Shown: positions 50,297 through 60,350 of the stretch, piece after piece
Position numbering within the stretch: position 1 is the first letter of the stretch
How the letters are laid out: the number at the start of each line of letters is the position of its first letter
Assembly (NCBI GenBank): GCA_036734945.1
Contig: DAIMXP010000028.1
Location: forward strand, 6,250 to 70,249
Reading direction: 5' to 3'
Length of the DNA stretch: 64,000 nucleotides
Origin: UBA4733 sp036734945
GTDB lineage: Bacteria > Chloroflexota > UBA4733
Made by a program: the position numbers and the translations under genes
The notes under the pieces: generated by a model
Seen by the model: the letters and a program-made list of their open reading frames with translations, nothing else
Databases searched by the model: none
What the model was told of the DNA's origin: nothing

Positions 50297-52129
50297 TTAC
50301 CCTTCCTCCCGGGTATCTGCGCTGGCCGCGTGGACCCCGCCAAAGGCCGGAGCGCCTGCCGCTGTCCCCGTGTTGGCCGCCACGAAGGCCGGCAGTTGCT
50401 CCATGTTCTGGGGCAGGATGCCCTGCGGATGGCCCGGCACCGGCGCTTCGCTGCCTTCGATCTGGCGTACGATCTCGTAAACCTCGTCGCCCAGCAACTC
50501 GTCGTTCTCCAACAGCGCCTGAGCGATGGCCTCGACGGCCAGGCGGTGCGTGTTCAGCATCTTGCGGACGTTGATGTAGCGCCAGCGCAGCATGCGCTCG
50601 ACGCGGCGCTGGGCGCGCGGGTCGCTCGACCCGGCCTGGGAGAGCGAGGAGGCGAAGGTGCCGTCCATTCCCAGCACGCGGATGCACCAGTTGGCGATGT
50701 TGGTCGCCTGGGCAAAGTCCGACACCACGCCGTTGTACTGGGTGCCCAGGAACAACTCCTCAGCGGCACGGCTGGCCAGTGAGACGTCAATCAGCGCCAG
50801 GTAGTCCTCGCGGTTCATCGTGTGATATTCCACCAGCGGCTTGTGCGCACTGAAGCCCAGCGCCCCGCCGTGGCGAATTATGGACACTTTGGAGAGGCGG
50901 TCCCGGCGCTGGAGCCGCATCGTGGAGTAGGCGTGGCCCGCCTCGTGGTAGGCCAGCATCCGGCGCTCTTCAAACGCCATGCCGCGAATCGGCTCTTTCA
51001 AGCCCAGCTCGTGTACGTCAATCGCCTTGCTGATGTCACGGTAGGAAACAGCGCTGCGACCGTCGAAGTGGGCGTTGATCAACGCCTCGTTGATGATGTG
51101 CTTCATCGCTGCCGGCGTGTAGTAGATCGTGTCGGAGACGATCGTGCTCATCGGCAGCGCCTCGTGCGATACCTTCGCCAGATAATACTCCAGGATTTCC
51201 TGACGGCCATCGGCGTTGGGCAGGTGGACCGCCAACTTGCGGTCGAAGCGGCCCGGGCGCAGTAACGCTTCGTCCAGCGTTTCCACCAGGTTGGTGGCGC
51301 CCATCGTCAGCACGGCCATGCGCTCGGCCTTGCCCTTCTTCAGGCCCATCCGGCGGAGCATACGGGTACGCCAGTTCTGATCCATCGGCGGCGGGTCCAA
51401 CTGCATCAGCAGTTCATTAATGATGCCGCCGCCGCCGCCCATGGCCATCATGCCCATGCCCATGGAGGGCTGCTGTCCGGCGCGGCGCTGACCGATGGCG
51501 TCAATCTCGTCAAGGAAGAGGATACAGGCGCCATGCTTCCGGGCCAGCTTCTTCGACTTGCGATAGAGCATCTTGATAGTCAGGGATCCCATACCCATAA
51601 ACATGCTCTGCAGGCCCGCGCTGGAACAGTAGCCGAAAGGCACCCCGGCTTCGGTCGCGATGCACTGCGCCAGGTAGCTCTTGCCGGTTCCCGGAGGACC
51701 GTAGAGCAGTAGGCCGCGTGTCGGCTCGCCGCCCATCTGCTTGAACTCTTTGACGCCCTTCAAGAGCACCACCACCCGCTTCGCCACGTCGAGCACCTCC
51801 GGGTTGCCCCGGTAGTCCTGATAGGTGACGCCGGCTTCACCAGGCCCCAGCCAGTAGATGCGCGGGCGCCCCAGGAAGTACATCAGGCCGGCAAACTGGA
51901 CGATCATGAAGAAGACAGCGAAGAGCAACTGGAAGAGCAGCGCCAGCACCGTCGGCAACGCCGAAGAGAAACGCGCCAGCAGCGGCAGTGCGACGACCCA
52001 AAACAGGACGATGATGGCGAAAAAGATGATGACGCGGACCAAATTCTTACTGAACCAGCCGAAAAAGCGGTCCATCCCTTCGTCGACAGCCTGGTTGATA
52101 CTCGGCCCAGGAGGTGCTTTGACGCTCAT
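50297..52129 (-). CDS. FtsH-type AAA+ membrane metalloprotease, variant form
   Basis: The 610-residue protein has two transmembrane helices at about 31-52 and 59-86 with only a short loop between, then an AAA+ module (Walker A GPPGTGKS at 144-151, Walker B ILFLDEID at 203-210, arginine-finger region RPGRFDRKL) and an M41 peptidase with HEAGH at 395-399. FtsH normally has an ~75-residue outer domain between its helices; here it is nearly absent. A Met/Gly-rich insert follows Walker B (GMGMMAMGGGGG). The protein ends in a Pro/Ala/Gly tail. It is probably a second, specialised FtsH paralogue. Confidence 0.87.
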   Translation of the reverse strand: MSVKAPPGPSINQAVDEGMDRFFGWFSKNLVRVIIFFAIIVLFWVVALPLLARFSSALPTVLALLFQLLFAVFFMIVQFAGLMYFLGRPRIYWLGPGEAGVTYQDYRGNPEVLDVAKRVVVLLKGVKEFKQMGGEPTRGLLLYGPPGTGKSYLAQCIATEAGVPFGYCSSAGLQSMFMGMGSLTIKMLYRKSKKLARKHGACILFLDEIDAIGQRRAGQQPSMGMGMMAMGGGGGIINELLMQLDPPPMDQNWRTRMLRRMGLKKGKAERMAVLTMGATNLVETLDEALLRPGRFDRKLAVHLPNADGRQEILEYYLAKVSHEALPMSTIVSDTIYYTPAAMKHIINEALINAHFDGRSAVSYRDISKAIDVHELGLKEPIRGMAFEERRMLAYHEAGHAYSTMRLQRRDRLSKVSIIRHGGALGFSAHKPLVEYHTMNREDYLALIDVSLASRAAEELFLGTQYNGVVSDFAQATNIANWCIRVLGMDGTFASSLSQAGSSDPRAQRRVERMLRWRYINVRKMLNTHRLAVEAIAQALLENDELLGDEVYEIVRQIEGSEAPVPGHPQGILPQNMEQLPAFVAANTGTAAGAPAFGGVHAASADTREEG

Positions 52130-52196
52130 TGCTGGTTGTCCTTTCCATGTACTCGGTCGTGGGGCAAAGCACGAGGCGGTGGCACAGGTACCGCCG

Positions 52197-52778
52197 CTAC
52201 TCGATCTTGACTATTTTACCTTGTGGATCAAGCGTGAACAGGTAGGTCACCTGGCTCGTCTGCCCGCCCTGATCCAGCGTCAGCAGGTACAGGTAGATGC
52301 CGTTGCCATCCACCTCTTTGGCCCCGCCGACATAGGAAACATGCTTGATGACCCCCATTTTGGGCTGGACCTGTGCCAACTGGGCCTGCAACTGTTGCAT
52401 GCTGAGTCCTTGCTTGAATGTGTCGCTGAGCAGCCCCCACATGGTGTTGGCGTCGCCCGATTGCTGTGCCTTGAAGAACTGCACCGGCGCTTGCGGCGAA
52501 GGCAGCAGCCCCTGCACGGAACTCAGGCCCGCCGTGGTGCTGGCCGTCGACACCACCCCGGTTGGCAGCACCGCCGGTGTGAAGTAGTACAGCGCCCCGC
52601 CCCCTACAACGAGCAGGGCGACGATGCTTGTGCTGATTCGCGGGTGGCGCCGGATCGCCATGAAGAAGCCGACAACGACCAGCAAAACGATCTTGAGGGG
52701 TAAGCGCAGCAACCGCGCGAAGAACGAACGTTTGCGACGTGGCGGCGGCGGGGTCGCCGCCTCAATAAAGGTTGTCAC
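52197..52778 (-). CDS. Predicted single-span membrane protein
   Basis: The 193-residue protein from GTG 52778 (GAGGA about 9 bases upstream; TTG 52802 also possible) has an Arg/Pro-rich cytoplasmic start, two hydrophobic segments (IVLLVVVGFFMAI and STSIVALLVVGGGALYYF) and an outer domain of about 120 residues with a DTFKQGLSMQQLQAQLAQV helix and YLYLLTLDQGGQTSQVTYLF strands. This resembles DUF4878-like or NTF2-like outer domains. It lies 67 bases upstream of the FtsH-like gene and may be its partner or substrate adaptor. Confidence 0.6.
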   Translation of the reverse strand: MTTFIEAATPPPPRRKRSFFARLLRLPLKIVLLVVVGFFMAIRRHPRISTSIVALLVVGGGALYYFTPAVLPTGVVSTASTTAGLSSVQGLLPSPQAPVQFFKAQQSGDANTMWGLLSDTFKQGLSMQQLQAQLAQVQPKMGVIKHVSYVGGAKEVDGNGIYLYLLTLDQGGQTSQVTYLFTLDPQGKIVKIE

Positions 52779-52914
52779 CGCCAGGGTCCTCACCGGAAGC
52801 AAGCAATTTGACGTGTTGCGCCTTACAAACCATGGTACTGCCCGTCAGCAAATCTCGTCAAGCGGCCGAGAGCGTCAGTTGCCATTTCCTATGGTTCCTC
52901 TAAGGCGCCTGCGC

Positions 52915-54196
<1,282 letters not shown>

Positions 54197-54204
<8 letters not shown>

Positions 54205-54502
54205 TCATGCGGTCTACGGCAGTATGCGTTGCCGCGTCGGTCGCGTCGTGGATGGCGTCCATCTTAGCGGCATCCGTATCCGACGCAATCGTCCCGGCCA
54301 GCCGGAGGCGGCCGTCAACGGCGTCAAGCACCTGTTCCAGCGTGAACTCGCTCTCGCGATGCGCGTTCAAGAAGACGTCAACGCCCTTGGTGATACCTGC
54401 CGAAAGGTGCTCCACCTCGGCATCCGACAGTCCGGCTCCCTTGCGATCTCGCAGCACCTGCCGCACTTCGTGCAGCACCTCGCCGCTCGTCCGCATATCC
54501 AT
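54197..54502 (-). CDS. Conserved-looking small acidic protein
   Basis: The 101-residue helical protein (MDMRTSGEVLHEVRQVLRDR, then a LSDAEVEHLSAGI helix, an EFTLEQVLDAVDGRL segment and a tail rich in Asp/Ala/Thr) has GGAGG 6 bases before its ATG. It overlaps the glutamate dehydrogenase start by 8 bases. I do not recognise the family; its position suggests a regulator or chaperone of the dehydrogenase, which is inference. Confidence 0.55.
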
Positions 54503-54692
54503 CTGCTACCTCCTCCATTTTACGCTCAACTGCACCTGCGTGGTGGACAATATCTGTGCCAGTATACTACTCGGTCGCCGCGCTGGTCGCCTGCCGTTCT
54601 CACCTGGTCGCCGTGCCATGCATCAGCCGATAGGAGAGTCTTGGGCGCCGTGCGCCTCTTGCCGTATCATTGCCGGCAGAGAGGAGCACAGC

Positions 54693-55880
54693 ATGCCCGC
54701 CACGTCCCCCGAGTCGCTCAGCGTGCGCCTGGAGGCCCTGCGCGATTTGTTCGTGCGCCAGTTCGGCGCCGCGCCGCTGCTGATCGCCCGCGCCCCCGGT
54801 CGCGTCAACCTGATCGGTGAGCACACCGACTACAACGACGGCTTCGTCTTTCCCATCGCTATCGAACGCGACACGCTGGTGGCCGCGCGTCCGCGCGCCG
54901 ACCGCCAGGTGCGCCTGTACTCCGCCACCCTGCGCCGCGCTTCCCAATGGTCACTCGACGCCATCGCCCCTTCCAGCGACCAATCCTGGAGCAACTACGT
55001 GCGAGGGCTGACGCGCTTCCTGCCGGAGGACGGCGTCACCCTCCCTGGCGCCGACATGGCGATCGCCAGCAACGTGCCGTTAGGCGCCGGCGTTTCCAGT
55101 TCCGCCGCCCTGGAGATGGCTGCGGGCACTGCCCTGCTGGCGCTGGCCGGCGTAACGCGCGAACCCAGCGCGCTCGCCCTCCTCTGTCAGCGCGTCGAGA
55201 ACCGCTTCGTCGGCGTCAATTCCGGCATCATGGACCAGTTCATCTCCGGTCTGGCGACCAGCAACCATGCCCTGCTGTTGGACTGCCGTAGCCTGCAGTA
55301 CGAGCAGGTACTGCTGCCGGCCGATCACGTCATTGGCGTGGCCGACACCGGAGTCAAGCACGGTTTAGTCGCTTCCGAATACAACGCGCGCCGCGCCGAG
55401 TGTGAGGAAGCCGTGCGGCTCCTCCAGGCGGTGCTGCCCGAAGTTCGCGCCTTACGCGACATCAATCCCGCCCAACTATTCGCACATGCCGCGCTGCTGC
55501 CGGAAGGCGTCGCCCGGCGCAGCCGCCACGTCGTCAGCGAAAACGCTCGCGTCCTGGCCGCCGTCGCCGCCCTCCGCAGCGGCGACCTGACCGCTCTGGG
55601 CGAGCTCATGTACGCCTCCCACGCCAGCTTGCGCGACGACTACAACGTCACGGTACCGGAACTGGACACCCTGGTGGATGCCGCCCGCGGCGTGCGCGGT
55701 GTCGTCGGCAGCCGCATGACCGGCGGCGGCTTCGGCGGCTCGACCGTCACCCTGATGGAACGTCGCGCCGCCGGTCAATGGGAGCGCACGCTGCGCCGAG
55801 TCTTTCGTGAACGGTTCGGCCGCGCGCCGGCCACCTTCATAACTACTGCCGCTGCCGGCGCCGGCCTGGTCTGGCCTTAG
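54693..55880 (+). CDS. galK: Galactokinase
   Basis: The 395-residue GHMP kinase phosphorylates galactose at C1. From ATG 54693 (GAGGAG 6 bases upstream) it shows the galactokinase signature GRVNLIGEHTDYNDG, the ATP-binding motif PLGAGVSSSAALE, the Asp in GIMDQFISGL and the C-terminal SRMTGGGFGGSTV. The long open extension upstream is not coding. No other Leloir genes (galT, galE) are adjacent. A possible -10 TATACT lies near 54559. Confidence 0.95.
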   Translation: MPATSPESLSVRLEALRDLFVRQFGAAPLLIARAPGRVNLIGEHTDYNDGFVFPIAIERDTLVAARPRADRQVRLYSATLRRASQWSLDAIAPSSDQSWSNYVRGLTRFLPEDGVTLPGADMAIASNVPLGAGVSSSAALEMAAGTALLALAGVTREPSALALLCQRVENRFVGVNSGIMDQFISGLATSNHALLLDCRSLQYEQVLLPADHVIGVADTGVKHGLVASEYNARRAECEEAVRLLQAVLPEVRALRDINPAQLFAHAALLPEGVARRSRHVVSENARVLAAVAALRSGDLTALGELMYASHASLRDDYNVTVPELDTLVDAARGVRGVVGSRMTGGGFGGSTVTLMERRAAGQWERTLRRVFRERFGRAPATFITTAAAGAGLVWP

Positions 55881-55988
55881 GAGTGACGGCGCCAATGTTG
55901 TCACGATATGCAGGCTGCTGAGACAGGCTATATCAGAAAGGCTTGTAGACATGCTCGTCATTCAGTTTGCAGGACCAGGAATAGCCGG

Positions 55989-56348
55989 GTGATCGAGGCG
56001 GTTGCGTTTGTGCCCGTCCGATCAAACGATGGGGTGCCGTACCCCCGGTCGTTCTGGCGGCGACTGGAAGAGTCGCTCATTCGGGACTTTAGCGCATTTT
56101 CGCGTCTATCCGACGTTCGAGGCGTTTGGGTTGATCTGCCTGAGCCACAAGAGCGCGGGGTCGATCCTCCGGTGACGTACCGCGACACCAGTCGGCAGTA
56201 TGTCGTTGCGTTATTAAGTTGGTCACAGTTTCCCGTCTGGCTCAGGGCCGTTGACCGGATTCTCCTGGAGACAGGCCAGAAGGCATTGTACATAAAAGTG
56301 GCGGGGATACCGGATGTATTGCGTCCGCGCGTGGTATCCGATCCCTGA
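55989..56348 (+). CDS. Hypothetical protein, first of a small gene pair
   Basis: The 119-residue frame from GTG 55989 (GGAA about 8 bases upstream) reads IEAVAFVPVRSNDGVPYPRS at the start, has a WRRLEESLIRDF helix, and ends with WLRAVDRILLETGQKALYIK. Composition suggests a small alpha/beta protein, but I do not recognise it. The local sequence is less GC-rich than the neighbouring galK gene. It is followed after 69 bases by another orphan, so the two may be an acquired pair. Confidence 0.5.
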   Translation: MIEAVAFVPVRSNDGVPYPRSFWRRLEESLIRDFSAFSRLSDVRGVWVDLPEPQERGVDPPVTYRDTSRQYVVALLSWSQFPVWLRAVDRILLETGQKALYIKVAGIPDVLRPRVVSDP

Positions 56349-56417
56349 GGGAGGACTACTCGGGATGAAGCGGGTATGATCCATGACGAGTTTGGTCGTA
56401 ACTACAAGGAGGCAGTG

Positions 56418-56804
56418 ATGATAGAGAGATACCTGACTCTAGACGGTCAGATTCTGGAGTTGCAAGACCTCAGCCCGACCGAGCGCTCTTACCTTGATCG
56501 CTGCATCACAGCATTTGACCAACGCGTTGGCTGGTTCGCCTTTTCCCAGTTGGTAGAAGGAACAGCGAATCCATTGCTTGCTGCGACATGCGGTCGCGTC
56601 ACGCAAACAGTGTGGGCGCATCCGCTCTACCAAACGATCCGCGACTTGGAAGATCGACTTGGCCTGGAACAAGGCCATCTGGCAGCGGATACAGCGGTCG
56701 AAGTCCCGGGAGGTCCGTATGCGCATCAACGACAGCCGATGAGCCGTAGCGCCAAAGGGGCTGGCGTCGCGGGGCGCTGGCGTGTAGGCGATTCGGTGGA
56801 GTGA
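56418..56804 (+). CDS. Hypothetical protein, second of a small gene pair
   Basis: ATG 56418 is set by AGGAGG 6 bases upstream. The 128-residue product begins MIERYLTLDGQILELQDLSP and contains an ERSYLDRCITAFDQRVGWFA helix and a TVWAHPLYQTIRDLEDRLGL helix. After about residue 85 it is Pro/Gly/Ser/Arg-rich. It resembles small antitoxin-like or partner proteins in general layout only. A perfect hairpin follows 27 bases after the stop. Confidence 0.5.
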   Translation: MIERYLTLDGQILELQDLSPTERSYLDRCITAFDQRVGWFAFSQLVEGTANPLLAATCGRVTQTVWAHPLYQTIRDLEDRLGLEQGHLAADTAVEVPGGPYAHQRQPMSRSAKGAGVAGRWRVGDSVE

Positions 56805-56830
56805 GGCGCGGCCCCATCATCTTCCTGGCC

Positions 56831-56885
56831 CCCGACGCCTCCTAGATTGTGCATACAGCGTCTGCACAATCTAGGAGGCGTCGGG
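56831..56885. repeat. Perfect 22-bp inverted repeat (hairpin) between convergent genes
   Basis: Bases 56831-56852 (CCCGACGCCTCCTAGATTGT and GC) are the exact reverse complement of 56864-56885, with an 11-base loop. The right arm includes the last codons and TAG stop of the MBL gene; the left arm is an inverted copy of them. It could stop transcription from both sides, but neither flank has a T-run. Confidence 0.7.
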
Positions 56886-58721
56886 CACGTCCACCAGCGC
56901 CTCCACCCAGTCGCCCAGGTTACGTCCGTTCACCCATACCTGGGCAGTCAGGACGTAGCGGCCGGCAGCCGTGGTTGCCGGCAAGGAAAACGCGATCGTA
57001 TACGCTCCGTCGCTTTCCGGCGCTACCACCCCGCCGGTTCCACCTGGCGTCTGCCAGCCGTCCGGGACGTTCAGGATTGTTCGGATCTGCAGCGGTGTCG
57101 ATGCGCTGTTGCTGACTTGCTGCTCGACATGTCCACGCGAACCTGGATTAAGTGTCTGGTGATAGGGATACAGGCGCAGCCACTGGGGATCAAGCCCGCA
57201 GTTCGGGTGTTCCCAGGGCAGCATGGCCGTCAGCAGGCGTTCGCGTGCGCGCAGGGCCGCCCGGGCCTCAGCCAGGAACTCCGGCGGCAGGATGAAGGGC
57301 AGGGGTACGTGCATGTTCACCAGGAGATCGGGTTGCAACTGTTCCAGGAGATCCAGGCAGCGCTCGTAGCCGCGTCCGGCCCCCAGCAGGTTGCGGTTGT
57401 GGGTGCAATAGTCGTCCAGGCCGCCCGGCGTGAAGGAGTCGCCGCCGATCAACAGCTTTGTGTCCGCCTGCTCGACCAGCAAGGCGCTGTGCAGCAGCGT
57501 TTGCCCGGGGAAGTCGTAGGCGCTGAGTGTGAATTCCTGCCAGTCGACACGCTCGCCCTCTTCCAGGAGGCGATCCGGCTGAATGACGGTCGGGTCCAGG
57601 CAGGGCAGCGCGTAGGCGTCCGGTCGCGTCAGCACGTCGGCCAAACTGCGATGGGCCCAGACGGCGCAGCCGGTTTGCTCCACCAGCGCAGCGATGCCGC
57701 CGACGTGGTCGTCGTGGTAATGCGAGATCCACACCGCGTCGACGCCGCTAATCGTGCGGGCGGCGATCCAGCGCGTGATCTCGGCGGCGGCCGCCGGGGC
57801 CGGGCAGTCGAAAACCAGGGCCCGCCCCGAGGCGGCGACGATGGCGCGCATGGTGCCGCGCGCGACGCGGTACCACGCCGGCGGCGTCGCGAGCCGGCCG
57901 GGTAACACCTGCGACGTCGCCGGCAACTGCCGGGCCGTCCAATCGGGAAAGTAATAGCGCATGGACGACGTGTGGTAATAGTTGGCCAGCAGCGCCTCCA
58001 GGTTACGGCGTAGCGCGGCCAACGCCGCCGCCGGATCGCGGATCAGCGGTCCGTGCGCCGGAACGAGCACATCGGGAGCATTGGCTTGTAGCAGTCGTTC
58101 TAACGAGGCGACCGCCTGCCGGCCGCGGCCGCAGAAGGCGTGGTAGTCGTGCATGCCGACGAGGTCGTCGGGCGGTGGACCCTGCAGGCTCCAGAGCTCC
58201 CAGAACTGCCCTTCGCCATACAGCAGATCGCCCACGAAGGCGACGCGCCTGCCGGCGCAGTCGACCACGTAGGAGAGGCTGCCGTCGGTGTGTCCCGGCG
58301 TGGCGACGACCTGGATGGCGTACTGCTCCCAGGCAAAGGTGTCGCCGCCGGCCAGCGCACGGTCGACGGCAACTGATGTGGCAAGGACATTGGCGCCAGG
58401 CTGCAGGCGGTAACGGTGGAACTGGCTTTCCGGCGCGAGCCAATGGCGTTCCACAGCGTCAAAGAGCGCCTGCTCCGCCGCCGGCACGGCCAGTTGCGCG
58501 CCAGCGGTACGGCAGCGCGCCAGCCCCGAGCAGCCGTCGCGGTGGTGGTGCGTCGCCAGTACCCAGTCGAGGTGAAGAGTGCCGACCTCGGCGAGGTCAT
58601 CGACAAAGGCGCCAGTCCCACAATCAATTGCCAGGGCACGCTCGCCAGAGCGCAGGAGTCCGACGTTGACGCAGTCGGTGACCAGGAGGACTTCGGCTGT
58701 TACTTGCTCAGACGGCGCCAT
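56871..58721 (-). CDS. Tandem double metallo-beta-lactamase-fold protein
   Basis: The 616-residue protein has two consecutive MBL domains. Domain 1 has the motif THHHRDG near residue 60 (H-x-H-x-D, with Gly where the last His is usual), ATPGHTDGSLSY and VAFVGDLLYGEG. Domain 2 has ISHYHDDHVGG near 345, the complete H-x-H-D-D-H, then LLIGGDSFTPGG and VNMHVPLPF. The last ~100 residues form a beta-rich domain (APESDGAYTIAFSLPA, GRYVLTAQVWVNGRNL), probably Ig-like. Start ATG 58721 is preferred over TTG 58727. The substrate is unknown. Confidence 0.8.
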   Translation of the reverse strand: MAPSEQVTAEVLLVTDCVNVGLLRSGERALAIDCGTGAFVDDLAEVGTLHLDWVLATHHHRDGCSGLARCRTAGAQLAVPAAEQALFDAVERHWLAPESQFHRYRLQPGANVLATSVAVDRALAGGDTFAWEQYAIQVVATPGHTDGSLSYVVDCAGRRVAFVGDLLYGEGQFWELWSLQGPPPDDLVGMHDYHAFCGRGRQAVASLERLLQANAPDVLVPAHGPLIRDPAAALAALRRNLEALLANYYHTSSMRYYFPDWTARQLPATSQVLPGRLATPPAWYRVARGTMRAIVAASGRALVFDCPAPAAAAEITRWIAARTISGVDAVWISHYHDDHVGGIAALVEQTGCAVWAHRSLADVLTRPDAYALPCLDPTVIQPDRLLEEGERVDWQEFTLSAYDFPGQTLLHSALLVEQADTKLLIGGDSFTPGGLDDYCTHNRNLLGAGRGYERCLDLLEQLQPDLLVNMHVPLPFILPPEFLAEARAALRARERLLTAMLPWEHPNCGLDPQWLRLYPYHQTLNPGSRGHVEQQVSNSASTPLQIRTILNVPDGWQTPGGTGGVVAPESDGAYTIAFSLPATTAAGRYVLTAQVWVNGRNLGDWVEALVDVPDAS

Positions 58722-58944
58722 TGGCAATCTTCCTCATCACGCCAGCCGACGGAATGTCGGCAACGTACAATCCTATCGTAGCGCTGTCGGTGAGCAGGCC
58801 TGACGCATTACCTCTGACCTCGCCGGTTTCGCTGACGGTATTGGTACACTGCTGGTGGAGGTACCGATCCTGCCCAAGCGAGTGGCGGAGACGCGGGCAT
58901 TGTGATCGCGACGGTTGATCTCGTTGGAGGAAGGGAGGTCCGCC

Positions 58945-59544
58945 ATGGCCGTTGCCCAACGCAAGGTCACCTACGATGAGCTGTGCCGGAGGCCCGACGA
59001 CGGCATCCTCTACGAACTATTGGACGGCGAACTGGTGCCCCGTGCCTCGCCCACGCCGGCCCACCAGCAGGTGGTGAGCCGCCTGTCTCGCCTGTTCGAG
59101 CCGGTGGAAGACGCCGACCATGGCACATTTTACCCCGGCCCCATCGACGTCGTCTTCGACCAGTTCAACATGACGCTGCCGGATGGTATCTTCGTGGTCG
59201 CGGTACGCCAGGGCATCGTCACCGGCACAGGCGTTCACGGCGCTCCCGACGTGGTCATGGAGGTGCTGTCGCCGACTTCCATCGAGCGCGATTGGTCGGA
59301 AAAGCTCGCCATTTACGAGCGCTTTGGTGTTCGATCGTACTGGATCATCAATCTCACCGAGCAACGGCTCCATCGCTTCGACCTTGTGGACGGCCACTAC
59401 GTTGAGCGGGCCTCGCTCGGGCGCGGCGATGTCCTCAACAGCCCGCTCTTTCCCGGCGTCCCCCTGGACATCGGCCGGCTGTTCCAGGGTAGGCCCACGG
59501 CTGGGTGGTCCGCCGAGTCTTCCCAGCGTCCTCCTCTCAGGTAG
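58945..59544 (+). CDS. Uma2-family nuclease protein 3
   Basis: The 199-residue protein from ATG 58945 (GGAGG 6 bases upstream) has the Uma2 order of motifs: GILYELLDGELVPRASPTP, Asp80 in NMTLPDGIFVV, Glu106 in PDVVMEVLSPTS, Lys120 in SEKLAIYERFGVRSYWII and a final LNSPLFPGVPLDI. The catalytic acidic residues and Lys are all present. It ends in overlap with the convergent thioredoxin-like gene by 8 bases. Confidence 0.87.
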   Translation: MAVAQRKVTYDELCRRPDDGILYELLDGELVPRASPTPAHQQVVSRLSRLFEPVEDADHGTFYPGPIDVVFDQFNMTLPDGIFVVAVRQGIVTGTGVHGAPDVVMEVLSPTSIERDWSEKLAIYERFGVRSYWIINLTEQRLHRFDLVDGHYVERASLGRGDVLNSPLFPGVPLDIGRLFQGRPTAGWSAESSQRPPLR

Positions 59545-60139
59545 CTGGCGTGTGCTCCACAATCACCCGCAGGTCGTGTACCAGCATGCGCGCGCGCTCT
59601 GGAGCGAGCGTGGCATCCAGGCTGGCGAGTAGGGTCTGCCGGGTCTGCCGTTGTGCTTCGCTCAGTTCGTTACCCGGCGTCGCCGGATCGCCCATCTCCG
59701 GGTGCTCGGTGAAGAGGCGCCGGCGCTCGCGGGCCTGCAGCGCATTGAAGGCGGGTGGACGTTCGATGAAGTGCCCCAGTTCGCGCATGTGCTGGTCGAA
59801 GAAGACGAACACAGGGATGGCGCGAAACTGCCCCTGGAAGAGGTACTGGCTCATCAGGTCGTCGTCCTGGTCGCGCCGAAAGAGGTGCAGACGCAGTTTG
59901 CCCGACTCATTTGCCAGCTTCGCCAGGACGGACAGGCCGGCCGCGATGTCGCCGGGCGCATCCTCTGCCAGGACCAGGACATCGAGGGTCTCCGGCAAGT
60001 GGCGGAAGAAGTCGAGGTCCGCTGGGTCGATTACGGTCGCCTGCTCGTTTTGCAGCAGACGCTCGCGATGCTTTGTCATGCCGGCGACAAACTGCTCGTA
60101 GGTCATGCCCTGTTCCAGGCGCTCGCGTGTCACTGCCAT
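59537..60139 (-). CDS. Thioredoxin-like family protein lacking CxxC
   Basis: The 200-residue protein belongs to the thioredoxin_9-type family: a helical start (MTYEQFVAGMTKHRERLLQN), TLDVLVLAEDAPGDIAAGL in place of the usual WCGPC strand-turn, the RAIPVFVFFDQH strand with the cis-Pro equivalent, and an acidic helix. No Cys pair exists, so it cannot act as a dithiol reductase. Binding or chaperone functions are possible. An inverted repeat lies upstream at 60233-60331. Confidence 0.75.
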   Translation of the reverse strand: MAVTRERLEQGMTYEQFVAGMTKHRERLLQNEQATVIDPADLDFFRHLPETLDVLVLAEDAPGDIAAGLSVLAKLANESGKLRLHLFRRDQDDDLMSQYLFQGQFRAIPVFVFFDQHMRELGHFIERPPAFNALQARERRRLFTEHPEMGDPATPGNELSEAQRQTRQTLLASLDATLAPERARMLVHDLRVIVEHTPAT

Positions 60140-60232
60140 GCTGCATCGACCTTCCTGGCTATCCGTTATTTCGCCAAGTATAGCAACTGTGCGCCGCGGC
60201 TGGCATAAAACGGTCTAGCAAGGCCCTGTGGA

Positions 60233-60331
60233 GCCGCGACTGCGGTCTGCGGCCCAAAGACCGCACTGCGGTGCCGCAGCCGTTCCTCAGGACCGCAGTC
60301 CTGTCTTTGGGCCGCAGACCGCAGTCGCGGC
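60233..60331. repeat. 29-bp perfect inverted repeat between co-directional genes
   Basis: GCCGCGACTGCGGTCTGCGG with the next nine bases (60233-60261) is repeated in exact reverse complement at 60303-60331. The 41-base centre contains further GCGGTGCCGC-like palindromes. It sits downstream of the MBL gene (minus strand) and upstream of the thioredoxin-like gene, so it may be a REP-like element or a strong hairpin terminator without a T-run. Confidence 0.65.
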
Positions 60332-60350
60332 CCGGTTAACGCTCTGCTGC

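Noticed and set aside
56831..56885. Classical Rho-independent terminator
   Set aside because: The stem is perfect but neither side is followed by a T-run, so I list it as a repeat.
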